Of a DNA stretch of 64,000 bases, positions 57,376 to 64,000 are shown one piece after another (position 1 is the first letter of the stretch; each line of letters starts with the position of its first letter). This DNA comes from Yponomeuta sedellus (Eukaryota; Arthropoda; Insecta; Lepidoptera; Yponomeutidae): positions 1,375,822-1,439,821 of the forward strand of contig OW203751.1 of the NCBI GenBank assembly GCA_934045075.1. Direction: 5' to 3'. The notes below the pieces were generated by a model that worked only from the letters and a program-made list of their open reading frames with translations, made no database searches and had not been told where the DNA came from. Both the position numbers and the translations under genes were made by a program.

Positions 57376-58639
57376 TGTTTTTTTTTTCTTTTATATTTAA
57401 GTTGATTTAATAACTATGGCAGTGTATAAAAAAAAGGAAATAAGATACGAAGTTTGAATATTTAACCGTTTATTTGTAAATAAATGTTTAATAAATGTAA
57501 GTATATGAAATGGTTTAATGAAGCGTACATTTAAAAAAAAATACTTGATAACATCATTGATTATTAGTAGTATCTTTAGCCTTTCTGTATCTCAAAACAG
57601 GACATAGGAGACTTCTTTTAGCTAGACAGTTAGGATAACTCACTCGAGTCCAACAGGGATGGTTGATTTTTACCGCTAAGTCACTTATATATCTTACAAA
57701 TTTTATTGGTTTGATTTTGTTTCGAAAACAAATTACTTTTTTTTAAAGTTTGAATAAACGAATACTTTTTAATTGGGCAATAAATATGTTTAAATTGTGG
57801 AAATAGCACCATACCATAAATTGATATTATTTTACGCGTTGTTGATTAAATAGTTGATTTAAATTAAAATTAAATATAATGCTTTAAAATAATAAGTGAA
57901 AAAGAACATTTTATAATAAGGTAAGCAATAATTTCAAGTGTTAGGCAACACGTTGATGTCTTTTGTAGGGCGAATTTTCGGCAGGTCAAGCGTATTTGTT
58001 AAGGACAGTTTCACAAGAAATGTATGAGAAATTCTAGAGATAAATTATTATAATTAGGTTAACATAAGATCATGCTTTTTAATTGGTATATTCTGAATTT
58101 TATAGACATTAGGAAAGGAAACACGTAGGTTGTTAATTTACTTTAAATTTTATATACGTATTTAATTTAAATAATTTGTAGATCCGCCTCCATTCCCTAA
58201 AAAATGTGGTAATGAGTGGCAAAAAACACAGAAAATAGTGCAATAAAACTTAAAAAATAGTGCAGTAAAACTTTAAAAAATAGTGCAATAAAACTTTAAA
58301 AATTGTGCAATAAAGCTCGCCTTTGTATTTTGTATTTCATAAATTTTATTTCTTTTTTCTATTATCCGTGTGTAATAAAGAATTAGTAAGAAAGAAAATT
58401 ATACTAACCTGAAAACTTAGTAAGTTTTTTTCTCGTTTTAAGTTTCTTTACATCAACAGCAATAAATAGCCAATTTTTATGAAACAAAAAAAAAAAACTC
58501 ACGCACATGGATGACATATGCGTTAATAAATTAACTGAAAATATCGTAGAAAAAAATTATTTCAATACCCAATTATACCTATAACAATCAATTTGTTAAT
58601 TATATAACAATCAATTTGTTAACAAATTGATATAACGAT
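57376..58639. other. AT-rich, non-repetitive stretch
   Basis: No gene recognised. It would be intronic if 57061-57369 is an exon. It contains a 4-copy array of about 23 bp (58231-58317, unit AAAAAATAGTGCAATAAAAC) and a doubled AACAATCAATTTGTTAA with an inverted copy at 58583-58633. Confidence 0.5.
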
Positions 58640-58860
58640 TAATTTGGTGATACAGAGAATAGAGTAAAGAGGTTCGAAATTTCACTGATGCCGGTGAGTC
58701 GCCCATTAGCTCAGTTGGAAAGAGCGCTGGCACGGATAGCCAGAGGTCGCGGGTTCGAATCCCGGCATGGGTGGAATTTTTAACCTCTAAATAGGTTTTT
58801 AAAAACATAATGGACTACATAATATAGCCTGAAGAAGAAGAAGGAGAAATAGGTTTTTTA
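58640..58860 (+). mobile_element. S1 tRNA-like SINE carrying a LINE-A tail scrap
   Basis: GTTCGAAATTTCACTGATGC, GCCCATTAGCTCAGTTGGAA, GGTCGCGGGTTCGAATCCCG and TAACCTCTAAATAGGTTTTT. Then ATGGACTACATAATATAGCC and TGAAGAAGAAGAAGG (a LINE-A tail) is interposed before AATAGGTTTTTTAATTGTCC, the rest of the S1 tail. Confidence 0.85.
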
Positions 58861-58914
58861 ATTGTCCTTAGCACGAGTTAGTGCAGTATTTTCTAAGGTT
58901 AACACGAGCACTAT

Positions 58915-59068
58915 ACATAATTAAAATTATTTTTATACGGATTTATGCTCCTTTATTACATTTTTACAATTTTCCGACGTTTCGGCACTTTTTCAGGTGC
59001 CGTGGTTCCGGAAAAATTGTAAAAATTTAATAAGCGAGCATAAATCCGTATAAAAACAGATTTAATTA
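58915..59068. repeat. Foldback of the ACGGATTTATGCTCG repeat
   Basis: AAAATTATTTTTATACGGAT, TTTATGCTCCTTTATTACAT and TTTTACAATTTTCCGACGTT run to GGTGCCGTGGTTCCGG and return as AAAAATTGTAAAAATTTAAT, AAGCGAGCATAAATCCGTAT. Arms of about 55 bp with a loop of about 40 bp. Confidence 0.85.
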
Positions 59069-59202
59069 CGAGTTAGTGCATTAAAAGTAATAGAATTACG
59101 TTTTAACTTATAAATAATCGTGATAAGACCCGTTTAATATATAACTATGTAGAAGTTTAAAGGTCGAGCTTCGGACTAGTTCTTCCTCAGGTATATTACT
59201 TA

Positions 59203-59410
59203 ATTTAAAAACCTATTTAGAGGCAAAAAATTTCACCCATGCCGGGATTCGAACCCGCAACCTCTGGCTATCCGTGCCAGCGCTCTACCAATTGAGCCAA
59301 TGGGCGACTCACGGCATCAGTGAAATTTCGAACCTCTTTACACTATTCTCTGTATTACGTACAGGCAGCGACATCTGACTTAAGCAAATTGCATTACTTA
59401 CAGCCCCGAC
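59203..59410 (-). mobile_element. S1 SINE interrupted by the Polinton
   Basis: AAAAACCTATTTAGAGGCAA, GGGATTCGAACCCGCAACCT, GAGCCAATGGGCGACTCACG and GGCAGCGACATCTGACTTAA are normal, then ACAGCCCCGAC stops at 59410. Intact copies (6995, 10115, 40740) continue CCCCGACTACCTACTTTGCA. The break therefore marks the left insertion point of the element that follows. Confidence 0.92.
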
Positions 59411-59416
59411 AGTAGT

Positions 59417-59510
59417 ATAGTATTGGGAACTCTAGGACACTTTTCCGTCGTGAGGGGCTCACTGCGTTCGCCGTCACTCCTTCAAAGTGTCCTAGAGTTC
59501 CCAATACTAT
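59417..59510. repeat. Terminal hairpin of the Polinton
   Basis: 26-bp perfect inverted arms: ATAGTATTGGGAACTCTAGG plus ACACTT (59417-59442) and the complement at 59485-59510, with a 42-bp GC-richer loop (TTCCGTCGTGAGGGGCTCAC...). This lies within the first 100 bp of the element and is presumably part of its terminal inverted repeat. It may serve as integrase- or replication-related structure (inference). Confidence 0.85.
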
Positions 59511-59602
59511 TGTGGGAAATATGCAATCTAACCATTTCATTACTTGATTAACTTACTAAAACGGAAACTCTTTTTTACTTCAGTTCATTCATAGGAATTA
59601 TT

Positions 59603-59610
59603 TATATAAG
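59603..59610 (+). promoter_or_regulatory. TATA-like box upstream of the ATPase gene
   Basis: TATATAAG, 78 bp before the ATPase start and after the terminal hairpin. The intervening sequence is short and has no upstream ATG, consistent with a leftmost promoter. Position-based inference. Confidence 0.4.
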
Positions 59611-59687
59611 CGTCAAATACAACAATCACTTCATTGCACGCCTGCAGTTCTAGGTGTTAGTATCGTTTTTATTTTATTTACTCAAGA

Positions 59688-60374
59688 ATGAAATTTATAC
59701 AACAAGCGCAAACATTACGTTTGGAAAACATTTGTAGCGAATCTAACAACAAAATAAAACTACATGGAAATCTTTTACCAAATACAATTCGATGCATAAT
59801 TTGTGGTCCTTCGAACTGCGGTAAAACAAACGTAATGATAGGTCTTCTATTGCACAAAAATGGATTGCGCTACCGAAACGTTTACCTTTATTCTAAAACG
59901 CTCTTCCAGCCAAAATACGTTTTTTTAGATAAAGTGTTAAGCATGGTTCCTGAGATAAATTTCAGTAAATTTCGTGACAACGAAGAAGTGATAAGTCATC
60001 AAAATGCCAAACCTTACTCCGTAATGATATTTGATGACGTTGCTTGTGAAAAACAAAATAACATACGTGATTATTTTGCGATGGGTAGACATAAAAAGAT
60101 TGATTCTTTCTATTTGAATCAAACATACAGTAAGATACCAAAGCAATTGATCAGGGATAATGCTAATTTGATTATAATTTTTAAACAGGATGACATCAAT
60201 CTACGACATATTTATAACGAACATGTTAACGCAGATATGAGCTGGACACAGTTTCGAGAGATGTGCAAAAAAATATGGAGTGTGCCTTATAATTATTTGG
60301 TAATTAATAAAGATTGTGAAAAAGGTAAAGGATGTTACAGAATGAACTTTGACAAATTCGTTGTCTTTGACTAA
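59688..60374 (+). CDS. FtsK/HerA-type DNA-packaging ATPase
   Basis: In this family the enzyme drives genome packaging into the capsid. 228 aa, typical of Polinton ATPases. Walker A is GPSNCGKT at 40-47 (P-loop Lys46-Thr47). Walker B is SVMIFDDVA at 111-119, with the acidic pair 116-117. A likely sensor region NQTYSKIPKQLIRDNANLII at 144-163 includes the expected Gln and Arg. The start is the first ATG after the TATA-like box. It is the first gene inside the left end. The next gene begins 92 bp after its stop. No broken or missing key residue is seen. It could be confused with a general A32-like ATPase, but the neighbouring integrase, protease and PLA2 genes settle the Polinton context. Confidence 0.92.
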   Translation: MKFIQQAQTLRLENICSESNNKIKLHGNLLPNTIRCIICGPSNCGKTNVMIGLLLHKNGLRYRNVYLYSKTLFQPKYVFLDKVLSMVPEINFSKFRDNEEVISHQNAKPYSVMIFDDVACEKQNNIRDYFAMGRHKKIDSFYLNQTYSKIPKQLIRDNANLIIIFKQDDINLRHIYNEHVNADMSWTQFREMCKKIWSVPYNYLVINKDCEKGKGCYRMNFDKFVVFD

Positions 60375-60465
60375 GCATATTTGTGCTATTTATAATGAGT
60401 TACGGATCGAAGTGTCGTTACTAATCGGTTTGCGTTGCGAGAGAAAGTACATATTTTATCTCGCT

Positions 60466-61434
60466 ATGGAAAAGATACTAAAAACACAGATTGTAGAATC
60501 TGCTGAAGCTGTAAAAAGAAAGTTTAAACAATTGAAAGATATTGACCACGATAATGATCTAGTATTGGAAAAGGTTTTCAAACCATTAACAGGTCCACTA
60601 AAAAGCATCGCCGCAAAAAATGAAAAGATTAATAAAGAGTATTGGGATGATAGACACTGGGACACTAAAACAAACATTGATACTAACAAAGACCTTAATG
60701 AAATCGATGATGGTGCATCTACCAGCTACAACTTTATGCAAAATAGTGATCGTGACTCCCAAAAACCTGAACAGAAAGCATTTAGTGAAACTGATGAAGG
60801 CGATTTAAACATGGGTGATTCAAGTGACACATCGTTTAAAACTCTTGAATCTGTTCAGAGTCCTCGCCAAGATTCTTCTTCTTGGTCATTGTCATCGGAA
60901 ATATTTAGTAATGTACCTTATGGAGTAAGGCTGGAGCGAGGAAAAACTATGTTGGGATCACTGCGAGTGTCAGTTACAGAAAATAAGATTTCAGTTGGCG
61001 GGAAAAGTTATTTAAATACACCTGGATTAGCTGAATTATTGTTGAAACCAAAACCAAATTTAAGTTTAGTTAAGCCTGATGATTTAAAAAACTATAAACA
61101 ATTACTGTTAGAAACAAATGCTCACCGTCGTGATTTCAGTCCTAAACAGCCAATAAAAAGTAATAGAGGTATGAAGTATTTGCAAATAATAAAACCTCTC
61201 TTTAAACTAACCAAAAATACTTCTAGCAGTATTGAAAGTCTGCCGCAAGGAGAAGGGTTACCAGTCTTGAAAAAAATGAATAAAAATGTGGATTATGTGT
61301 ACTGGGATGATCCAAATGAATTGGTGGAACGTTTAAAATTACTTATTGCGTCTCGCGAAGCTGGTAATACAGGGCTTAATAACGAAATTATTTCTATCAT
61401 TGAAGAACTGCGTGAATGTGGTCTAATAAAGTAA
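60466..61434 (+). CDS. Polinton DUF8207-like protein, function unknown
   Basis: 322 aa from the ATG at 60466; the frame is open further upstream but only via a TTG overlapping the ATPase gene. The N-terminal about 70 residues are charged and probably coiled-coil (AEAVKRKFKQLKD). A Ser/Asp-rich linker spans about 75-145. A conserved block at 150-225 (NVPYGVRLERGKTMLGSLRV, YLNTPGLAELLLKPKP, TNAHRRDF) is what I associate with the DUF8207 family in Polinton-linked proteins. A second motif YVYWDDPNELVERLKLLIAS sits at 277-296, near the C-terminus (IIEELRECGLIK). No enzyme motif is visible. A virion or assembly role is possible by position only. Confidence 0.75.
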   Translation: MEKILKTQIVESAEAVKRKFKQLKDIDHDNDLVLEKVFKPLTGPLKSIAAKNEKINKEYWDDRHWDTKTNIDTNKDLNEIDDGASTSYNFMQNSDRDSQKPEQKAFSETDEGDLNMGDSSDTSFKTLESVQSPRQDSSSWSLSSEIFSNVPYGVRLERGKTMLGSLRVSVTENKISVGGKSYLNTPGLAELLLKPKPNLSLVKPDDLKNYKQLLLETNAHRRDFSPKQPIKSNRGMKYLQIIKPLFKLTKNTSSSIESLPQGEGLPVLKKMNKNVDYVYWDDPNELVERLKLLIASREAGNTGLNNEIISIIEELRECGLIK

Positions 61435-61491
61435 TATAATTACAAACTCAAATGTATTTTCCATCAGTTCTTGTTCAACCTTCTTAAAAAA

Positions 61492-61860
61492 ATGATGAAT
61501 ATTGATAAATTTGGCCACCATGTGCATAAAAGACTTCGTCCATCAGAAATATTTTATAGCACCAATAATAAAAATCTTACTCAAAACCTTAACGGAGAAT
61601 ATGACTTGAAATCAGAAAAACTGGTAGGATTGAGACTTCCTGTACTACCAGATGAGGCTGTCAACAAAGAGTATGTTGATCAAAACTTAAAGTTATTTTG
61701 CAAAGAGCATGATATTCTTGTCGAGCTAAAAAGTATAAAGAGTCAGATACAACTGATTCAGAAACAGTTAGATGAAAAGTGTACAAGGGTAGAAGTTAGT
61801 TCTATTATCAAAGATCAGTTGGTAGCAATCAGAGACATTGCCAGTAGAAATTATGAGTAA
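61492..61860 (+). CDS. Small fibre-like coiled-coil protein
   Basis: 122 aa. An open frame begins at a TTG 21 bp earlier but ATG 61492 (MMNIDKF) is preferred. Two parts are visible: residues 30-65 (LNGEYDLKSEKLVGLRLPVL then PDEAVNKEYVDQ), where the string DEAVNKEYVD resembles the short N-terminal segment of many tail/fibre proteins, and a heptad-like C-terminal helix at about 74-115 (LKSIKSQIQLIQKQLDEK). The gene's last 8 bases overlap the integrase start (ATGAGTAA), suggesting coupled expression or shared mRNA. Likely structural; an attachment role is speculation from the motif. Confidence 0.55.
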   Translation: MMNIDKFGHHVHKRLRPSEIFYSTNNKNLTQNLNGEYDLKSEKLVGLRLPVLPDEAVNKEYVDQNLKLFCKEHDILVELKSIKSQIQLIQKQLDEKCTRVEVSSIIKDQLVAIRDIASRNYE

Positions 61861-62779
61861 AGAAAAAGTGGTGAACGAGATTCATAGAGCTGCTAGAAGA
61901 AATTTCAATCGACGGCAAGTTATTCTTAAAGGAATCGATGATTTATGGCAAGCGGATTTAATTGATATCCAACATATTCGAAAACACAATAGAGGATTTA
62001 ATTTTATTTTAGTCATTATAGATTGTTTTTCAAAATATGTTTGGACTGTTCCATTAAAAACTAAATCAATGAATGAAGTGTGTAATGCATTTGAAAAAAT
62101 TTTAAAAAGTAATCGTGTTCCAACTAACGTACAGACCGATTTAGGAACAGAATTTTATAACAAATCTTTTCAAAGGCTTATGCAATCATACCACATTAAC
62201 CATTATTCAACTTTTTCTACAAAGAAAGCATCTATTGTTGAAAGAGTTATAAGGACATTGAAGAATAAGCTATATAAATATTTTAGTTTAGTTGGCAATT
62301 ACAAATGGATTGGAAAACCATTAGTTGATATTGTGATTTCATATAATAGTACGAAACACCGTACAACAAAGTATCGACCAGTGGAGGTAAACAAAGTCAA
62401 TGAACCCAAAGTTTTAGAAAATATTGTATCTCACGCAGAGTCATCCTCAGTGAAACCAAAGTGTAAAGTAGGGGATTGCGTTCGTATTAGCAAGTACAAA
62501 GGGTGTTTTTACAAAGGGTATACTCCCAATTGGTCGACCGAGTTATTTACCATTAGCAAAGTTAACAAAACTACTCCCATTACATATCGTATTAAAGACC
62601 AGCATAATCAATTAATAAAAGGTAGTTTCTACGAGCAGGAATTAAATAAAACACGTAATCCCGGTGTTTATTTAATTGAAAAGGTATTGAAAAAGAGAGG
62701 AAATATGTTATTTGTCAAATGGCTTGGATTAAAAGACGCTGAAAACAGTTGGATCGGTAAAAATGATGTCGTGAAATAA
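61853..62779 (+). CDS. Polinton integrase (retroviral type) with chromodomain
   Basis: 308 aa; it inserts the element's DNA into chromosomes. The start ATG at 61853 overlaps the previous stop. The catalytic core spans about 25-175: Asp35 in DLWQADLID, Asp96 in VQTDLGTEF and Glu130 in KASIVERVIRTLK, with 33 residues between the second Asp and Glu. The whole core reads like retroviral/LTR-type DDE integrases (ILVIIDCFSKYVWTVPLK). An SH3-like part follows, with VGDCVRI near 206. The C-terminal chromodomain lies at about 273-303 (YLIEKVLKKRGNMLFVKWLG then an NSW motif), which could target methylated chromatin. No N-terminal zinc-binding motif was found. No lesion is seen. Confidence 0.93.
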   Translation: MSKEKVVNEIHRAARRNFNRRQVILKGIDDLWQADLIDIQHIRKHNRGFNFILVIIDCFSKYVWTVPLKTKSMNEVCNAFEKILKSNRVPTNVQTDLGTEFYNKSFQRLMQSYHINHYSTFSTKKASIVERVIRTLKNKLYKYFSLVGNYKWIGKPLVDIVISYNSTKHRTTKYRPVEVNKVNEPKVLENIVSHAESSSVKPKCKVGDCVRISKYKGCFYKGYTPNWSTELFTISKVNKTTPITYRIKDQHNQLIKGSFYEQELNKTRNPGVYLIEKVLKKRGNMLFVKWLGLKDAENSWIGKNDVVK

Positions 62780-62832
62780 TGTTATTATATTACACTCATG
62801 AATGCAAAATTTTATTCATTCGTTCGTAAGTG

Positions 62833-63552
62833 ATGACTGGAAGAGGACTTATTAATAAATTAATAAATAATTTACCACTCGAGTTACATTTACCAGGATA
62901 TAATTATTGCGGCCCTGGCACAAAACTAGAAAAACGCTTACTAAGAGGTGATCGAGGTATTAATCAGTTAGACGATGCTTGTATGCGTCACGACATTGCC
63001 TATACTAAATACACCGATACGCGCAATCGACACCAAGCTGATAAAGAATTGATGGAAATGGCAAAACTTAGATCAAAAGCAAAAGACGTGAGTAGAGGGG
63101 AAAGACTTGCTTCGTGGTTAGTAAACAAAATCATGAAAGTTAAGGTTAAGACAGGTGCTGGTTTTAAATCAGGTATTAGAAAAATAAGTACACAATTAAA
63201 GAAAGCTAAACTAAAAAACAAACAATCTGCAATTAAATATGCACATTTAGCTGCAAAAAAATTGTTTCCTAAAAATATGAAAGTTCAGCTACCTCGAATA
63301 ATACCAATCCCAAAAATTGGGGGGATACTACCACTTCTTCCTATATTTGCTTGCCTTTCGGCAGTAGGTGCATTAGCTGGAGGTGCAGCTGGAATAGCAA
63401 AAGCAGTGAACGACTCCAAATCTGCTCAAGAAAATCTAAAAGAATCAATACGTCATAATAAGATGATGGAGACAATTGCTATTGGAAAAGGGCTGTACAT
63501 CAAACCGTACAAAAAAGGTAGTGGGCTCTGTTTACATACAAAAAACTGCTAA
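62833..63552 (+). CDS. PLA2-domain/core-type virion protein
   Basis: 239 aa from the ATG (a GTG lies immediately before). Residues 21-57 hold a phospholipase A2-like motif: calcium-loop YNYCGPGTKL at 23-32 and catalytic HDIAY at 53-57 (His53-Asp54), the layout of parvovirus capsid and adintovirus PLA2 proteins, thought to help endosomal escape. A Lys-rich middle (100-150) and a hydrophobic Gly/Ala segment (about 163-190, IGGILPLLPIFACLSAVGAL) with a basic tail recall DNA-binding core proteins. The last residues follow GLYIKPYKKGSGL. The stop at 63550 comes two codons after an A-AAA-AAC heptamer (63540-63546). The protease frame is -1 relative to it. Confidence 0.88.
   Translation: MTGRGLINKLINNLPLELHLPGYNYCGPGTKLEKRLLRGDRGINQLDDACMRHDIAYTKYTDTRNRHQADKELMEMAKLRSKAKDVSRGERLASWLVNKIMKVKVKTGAGFKSGIRKISTQLKKAKLKNKQSAIKYAHLAAKKLFPKNMKVQLPRIIPIPKIGGILPLLPIFACLSAVGALAGGAAGIAKAVNDSKSAQENLKESIRHNKMMETIAIGKGLYIKPYKKGSGLCLHTKNC
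63540..63546 (+). promoter_or_regulatory. Candidate -1 frameshift heptamer A-AAA-AAC
   Basis: The core-protein frame reads ACA AAA AAC TGC TAA. Slipping back one base at A-AAA-AAC gives CTG CTA AAT AGG CTA CCC..., an open frame that runs into the protease. A-AAA-AAC in this phase is a canonical slippery site used between gag and pro in several retroviruses. An 8-nt complement (63557-63564, GGCTACCC, with 63725-63732) might form a long-range stem. A lost A in a 7-A run would look the same. Confidence 0.5.
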
Positions 63553-63923
63553 ATAGGCTACCCCGACGCGCACTCACAAATGAAGATATAATGAAATATG
63601 TTAATAACAGTAATATACCATATTTCAGAGGTGTATACATGAGGGATAATTTGCCTCAAAAACCTAAACAAATTGAGTGTGCGATTATTAATTTAGATAG
63701 TTCTGACAACCCTGGAACGCATTGGGTAGCCTTCGTAAAAATTTATAATTATTGTGAATATTTTAACAGTTTCGGAGATTTAAAACCTCCTACAGAATTG
63801 GTTAAATACCTAAGTGGCGCAGATTTGTATTACAATTATACTAAATATCAAGCATACAACACGTTTAACTGTGGACATTTATGTCTTAAATTTTTGAAAG
63901 GTTTCTGGAAACGAGTCAGTTAA
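63546..63923 (+). CDS. Adenain-like cysteine protease
   Basis: In this family the enzyme matures virion proteins. The first ATG is at 63591 (110 aa), but conserved-looking protein begins before it: RLPRRALTNEDIMKYVNNSN reads in frame from 63555, with no ATG upstream. I give the start as the -1 frameshift point at 63546 (125 codons). From the ATG, His44 in GTHWVAF and Cys94 in NTFNCGHLCLKF form the expected His and Cys of the catalytic set, and Gln87, seven residues before Cys94 as in adenain, can be the oxyanion residue. The third residue, after CEYF, is Asn59 (NSFG), where an acidic residue is usual. Asn is a possible substitution, not a definite loss. The stop is at 63921-63923; the next gene starts 2 bp later. 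Confidence 0.85.
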   Translation: MLNRLPRRALTNEDIMKYVNNSNIPYFRGVYMRDNLPQKPKQIECAIINLDSSDNPGTHWVAFVKIYNYCEYFNSFGDLKPPTELVKYLSGADLYYNYTKYQAYNTFNCGHLCLKFLKGFWKRVS

Positions 63924-63925
63924 CT

Positions 63926-64000
63926 ATGTCTTTCACAATGTCTATAACGGGCACAGACTCTGCTCTTGTAACAAATTATTCACCGGCTTTGGAAACTGAT
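63926..64000 (+). CDS. Partial: start of a probable capsid (penton-type) gene
   Basis: The frame is open to the window end from the ATG at 63926: MSFTMSITGTDSALVTNYSP then ALETD (25 codons). It begins two bases after the protease stop. In adintovirus-like Polintons the minor capsid (single jelly-roll, penton-like) gene commonly sits next to the protease, and the threonine/serine-rich start fits the first strand of such a fold. The protein is too short here to assign firmly; the major capsid protein is the alternative. Confidence 0.5.
   Translation, partial: MSFTMSITGTDSALVTNYSPALETD

Larger units (their letters stand above)
59411..64000 (+). mobile_element. Polinton/Maverick (adintovirus-like) element, left part
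   Basis: A virus-like integrated element that starts at 59411 (AGTAGTATAGTATTGGGAAC) inside an S1 SINE and runs beyond the window. Six open genes and the start of a seventh lie on the + strand: ATPase, DUF8207-like, fibre-like, integrase, PLA2/core, protease and a probable capsid gene. AG-start termini and 6-bp target duplication are typical of Polintons; CCCGAC (59405-59410) is the expected duplication but the right end is outside. Coding density is far above the rest of the window. All frames except the core/protease junction are intact, implying a recent insertion. The DNA polymerase and major capsid genes should be to the right. Confidence 0.93.

Noticed and set aside
56983..57405. 140-codon open frame as a host gene
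   Set aside because: Crosses an S4-type SINE fragment at its start and has no domain; treated as promoter/exon candidate only.
60349..60465. N-terminal extension of the DUF8207-like protein
   Set aside because: Begins at TTG inside the ATPase gene; ATG 60466 is the first credible start.
61838..61852. Upstream TTG start of the integrase
   Set aside because: ATG 61853 is available, overlapping the previous stop as in coupled genes.

Overview
This 64 kb window looks like accessory, repeat-saturated chromosomal DNA from an arthropod, most likely a lepidopteran. The reasons are an AT-rich background, no bacterial-style operons outside the right end, dense SINEs carrying the GGAAAACATCGTGAGGAAAC motif I associate with lepidopteran tRNA-derived SINEs, a 5S-rRNA-derived SINE in many copies, RTE-like non-LTR retrotransposons, mariner and hAT remnants, and palindromic MITEs. 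The assignment is inference from repeat content. I found no convincing multi-exon host protein gene, only two candidate host exon/promoter segments (15220-15303 and about 57060-57369).

Names used below. LINE-A is the RTE-like retrotransposon, full length at 28595-31740, with many short derivatives. LINE-B is a second non-LTR family seen only as C-terminal/3' fragments ending in a TATG-type tail. S1 is a tRNA-like SINE whose body reads GCCCATTAGCTCAGTTGG...GGGTTCGAATCCCGG, often in palindromic form. S2, S3 and S4 are three other tRNA-derived SINE families. 5S-SINE is the 5S-rRNA-derived SINE, with subfamilies A and B.

Layout. 1-28.5 kb: scattered SINEs and LINE 3' ends, a GTAGTG-type minisatellite (6475-6800), a 292-bp TATG microsatellite seeded by a LINE-B insertion (8469-8760), a decayed mariner (12672-13965), a TIR element (15557-15867), a 93-bp-arm inverted repeat (19958-20222), a non-autonomous hAT with perfect 8-bp target duplication (21894-22385), and a 222-bp tandem duplication (23000-23443). 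28.6-31.7 kb: an intact, full-length LINE-A with a 986-aa endonuclease-reverse transcriptase. 32-59.4 kb: more of the same repeats, a 160-bp direct repeat pair (35.3-36.0 kb), PIF/Harbinger-like MITEs (38170-38464, 56699-56889), a hAT remnant retaining the hATC dimerisation region (38532-39170), a truncated second mariner (43.6-44.2 kb) and a Tc1/mariner-like MITE (50158-50351).

59411-64000 (continuing past the window): the left part of a Polinton/Maverick, adintovirus-like, integrated virus-like element inserted into an S1 SINE. It begins with a terminal hairpin, then carries co-oriented open genes: FtsK/HerA-type packaging ATPase, a DUF8207-like protein, a small fibre-like coiled-coil protein, a retroviral-type integrase with chromodomain, a phospholipase-A2-like/core protein, an adenain-like protease and the start of a probable capsid gene. 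The core-protein and protease frames are joined by an A-AAA-AAC heptamer immediately before the upstream stop, which suggests either a programmed -1 frameshift or a one-base lesion. In this family the ATPase packages DNA, the integrase inserts it, the protease matures virions and the PLA2 domain is thought to help membrane escape. Capsid and DNA polymerase genes are expected to the right of the window.
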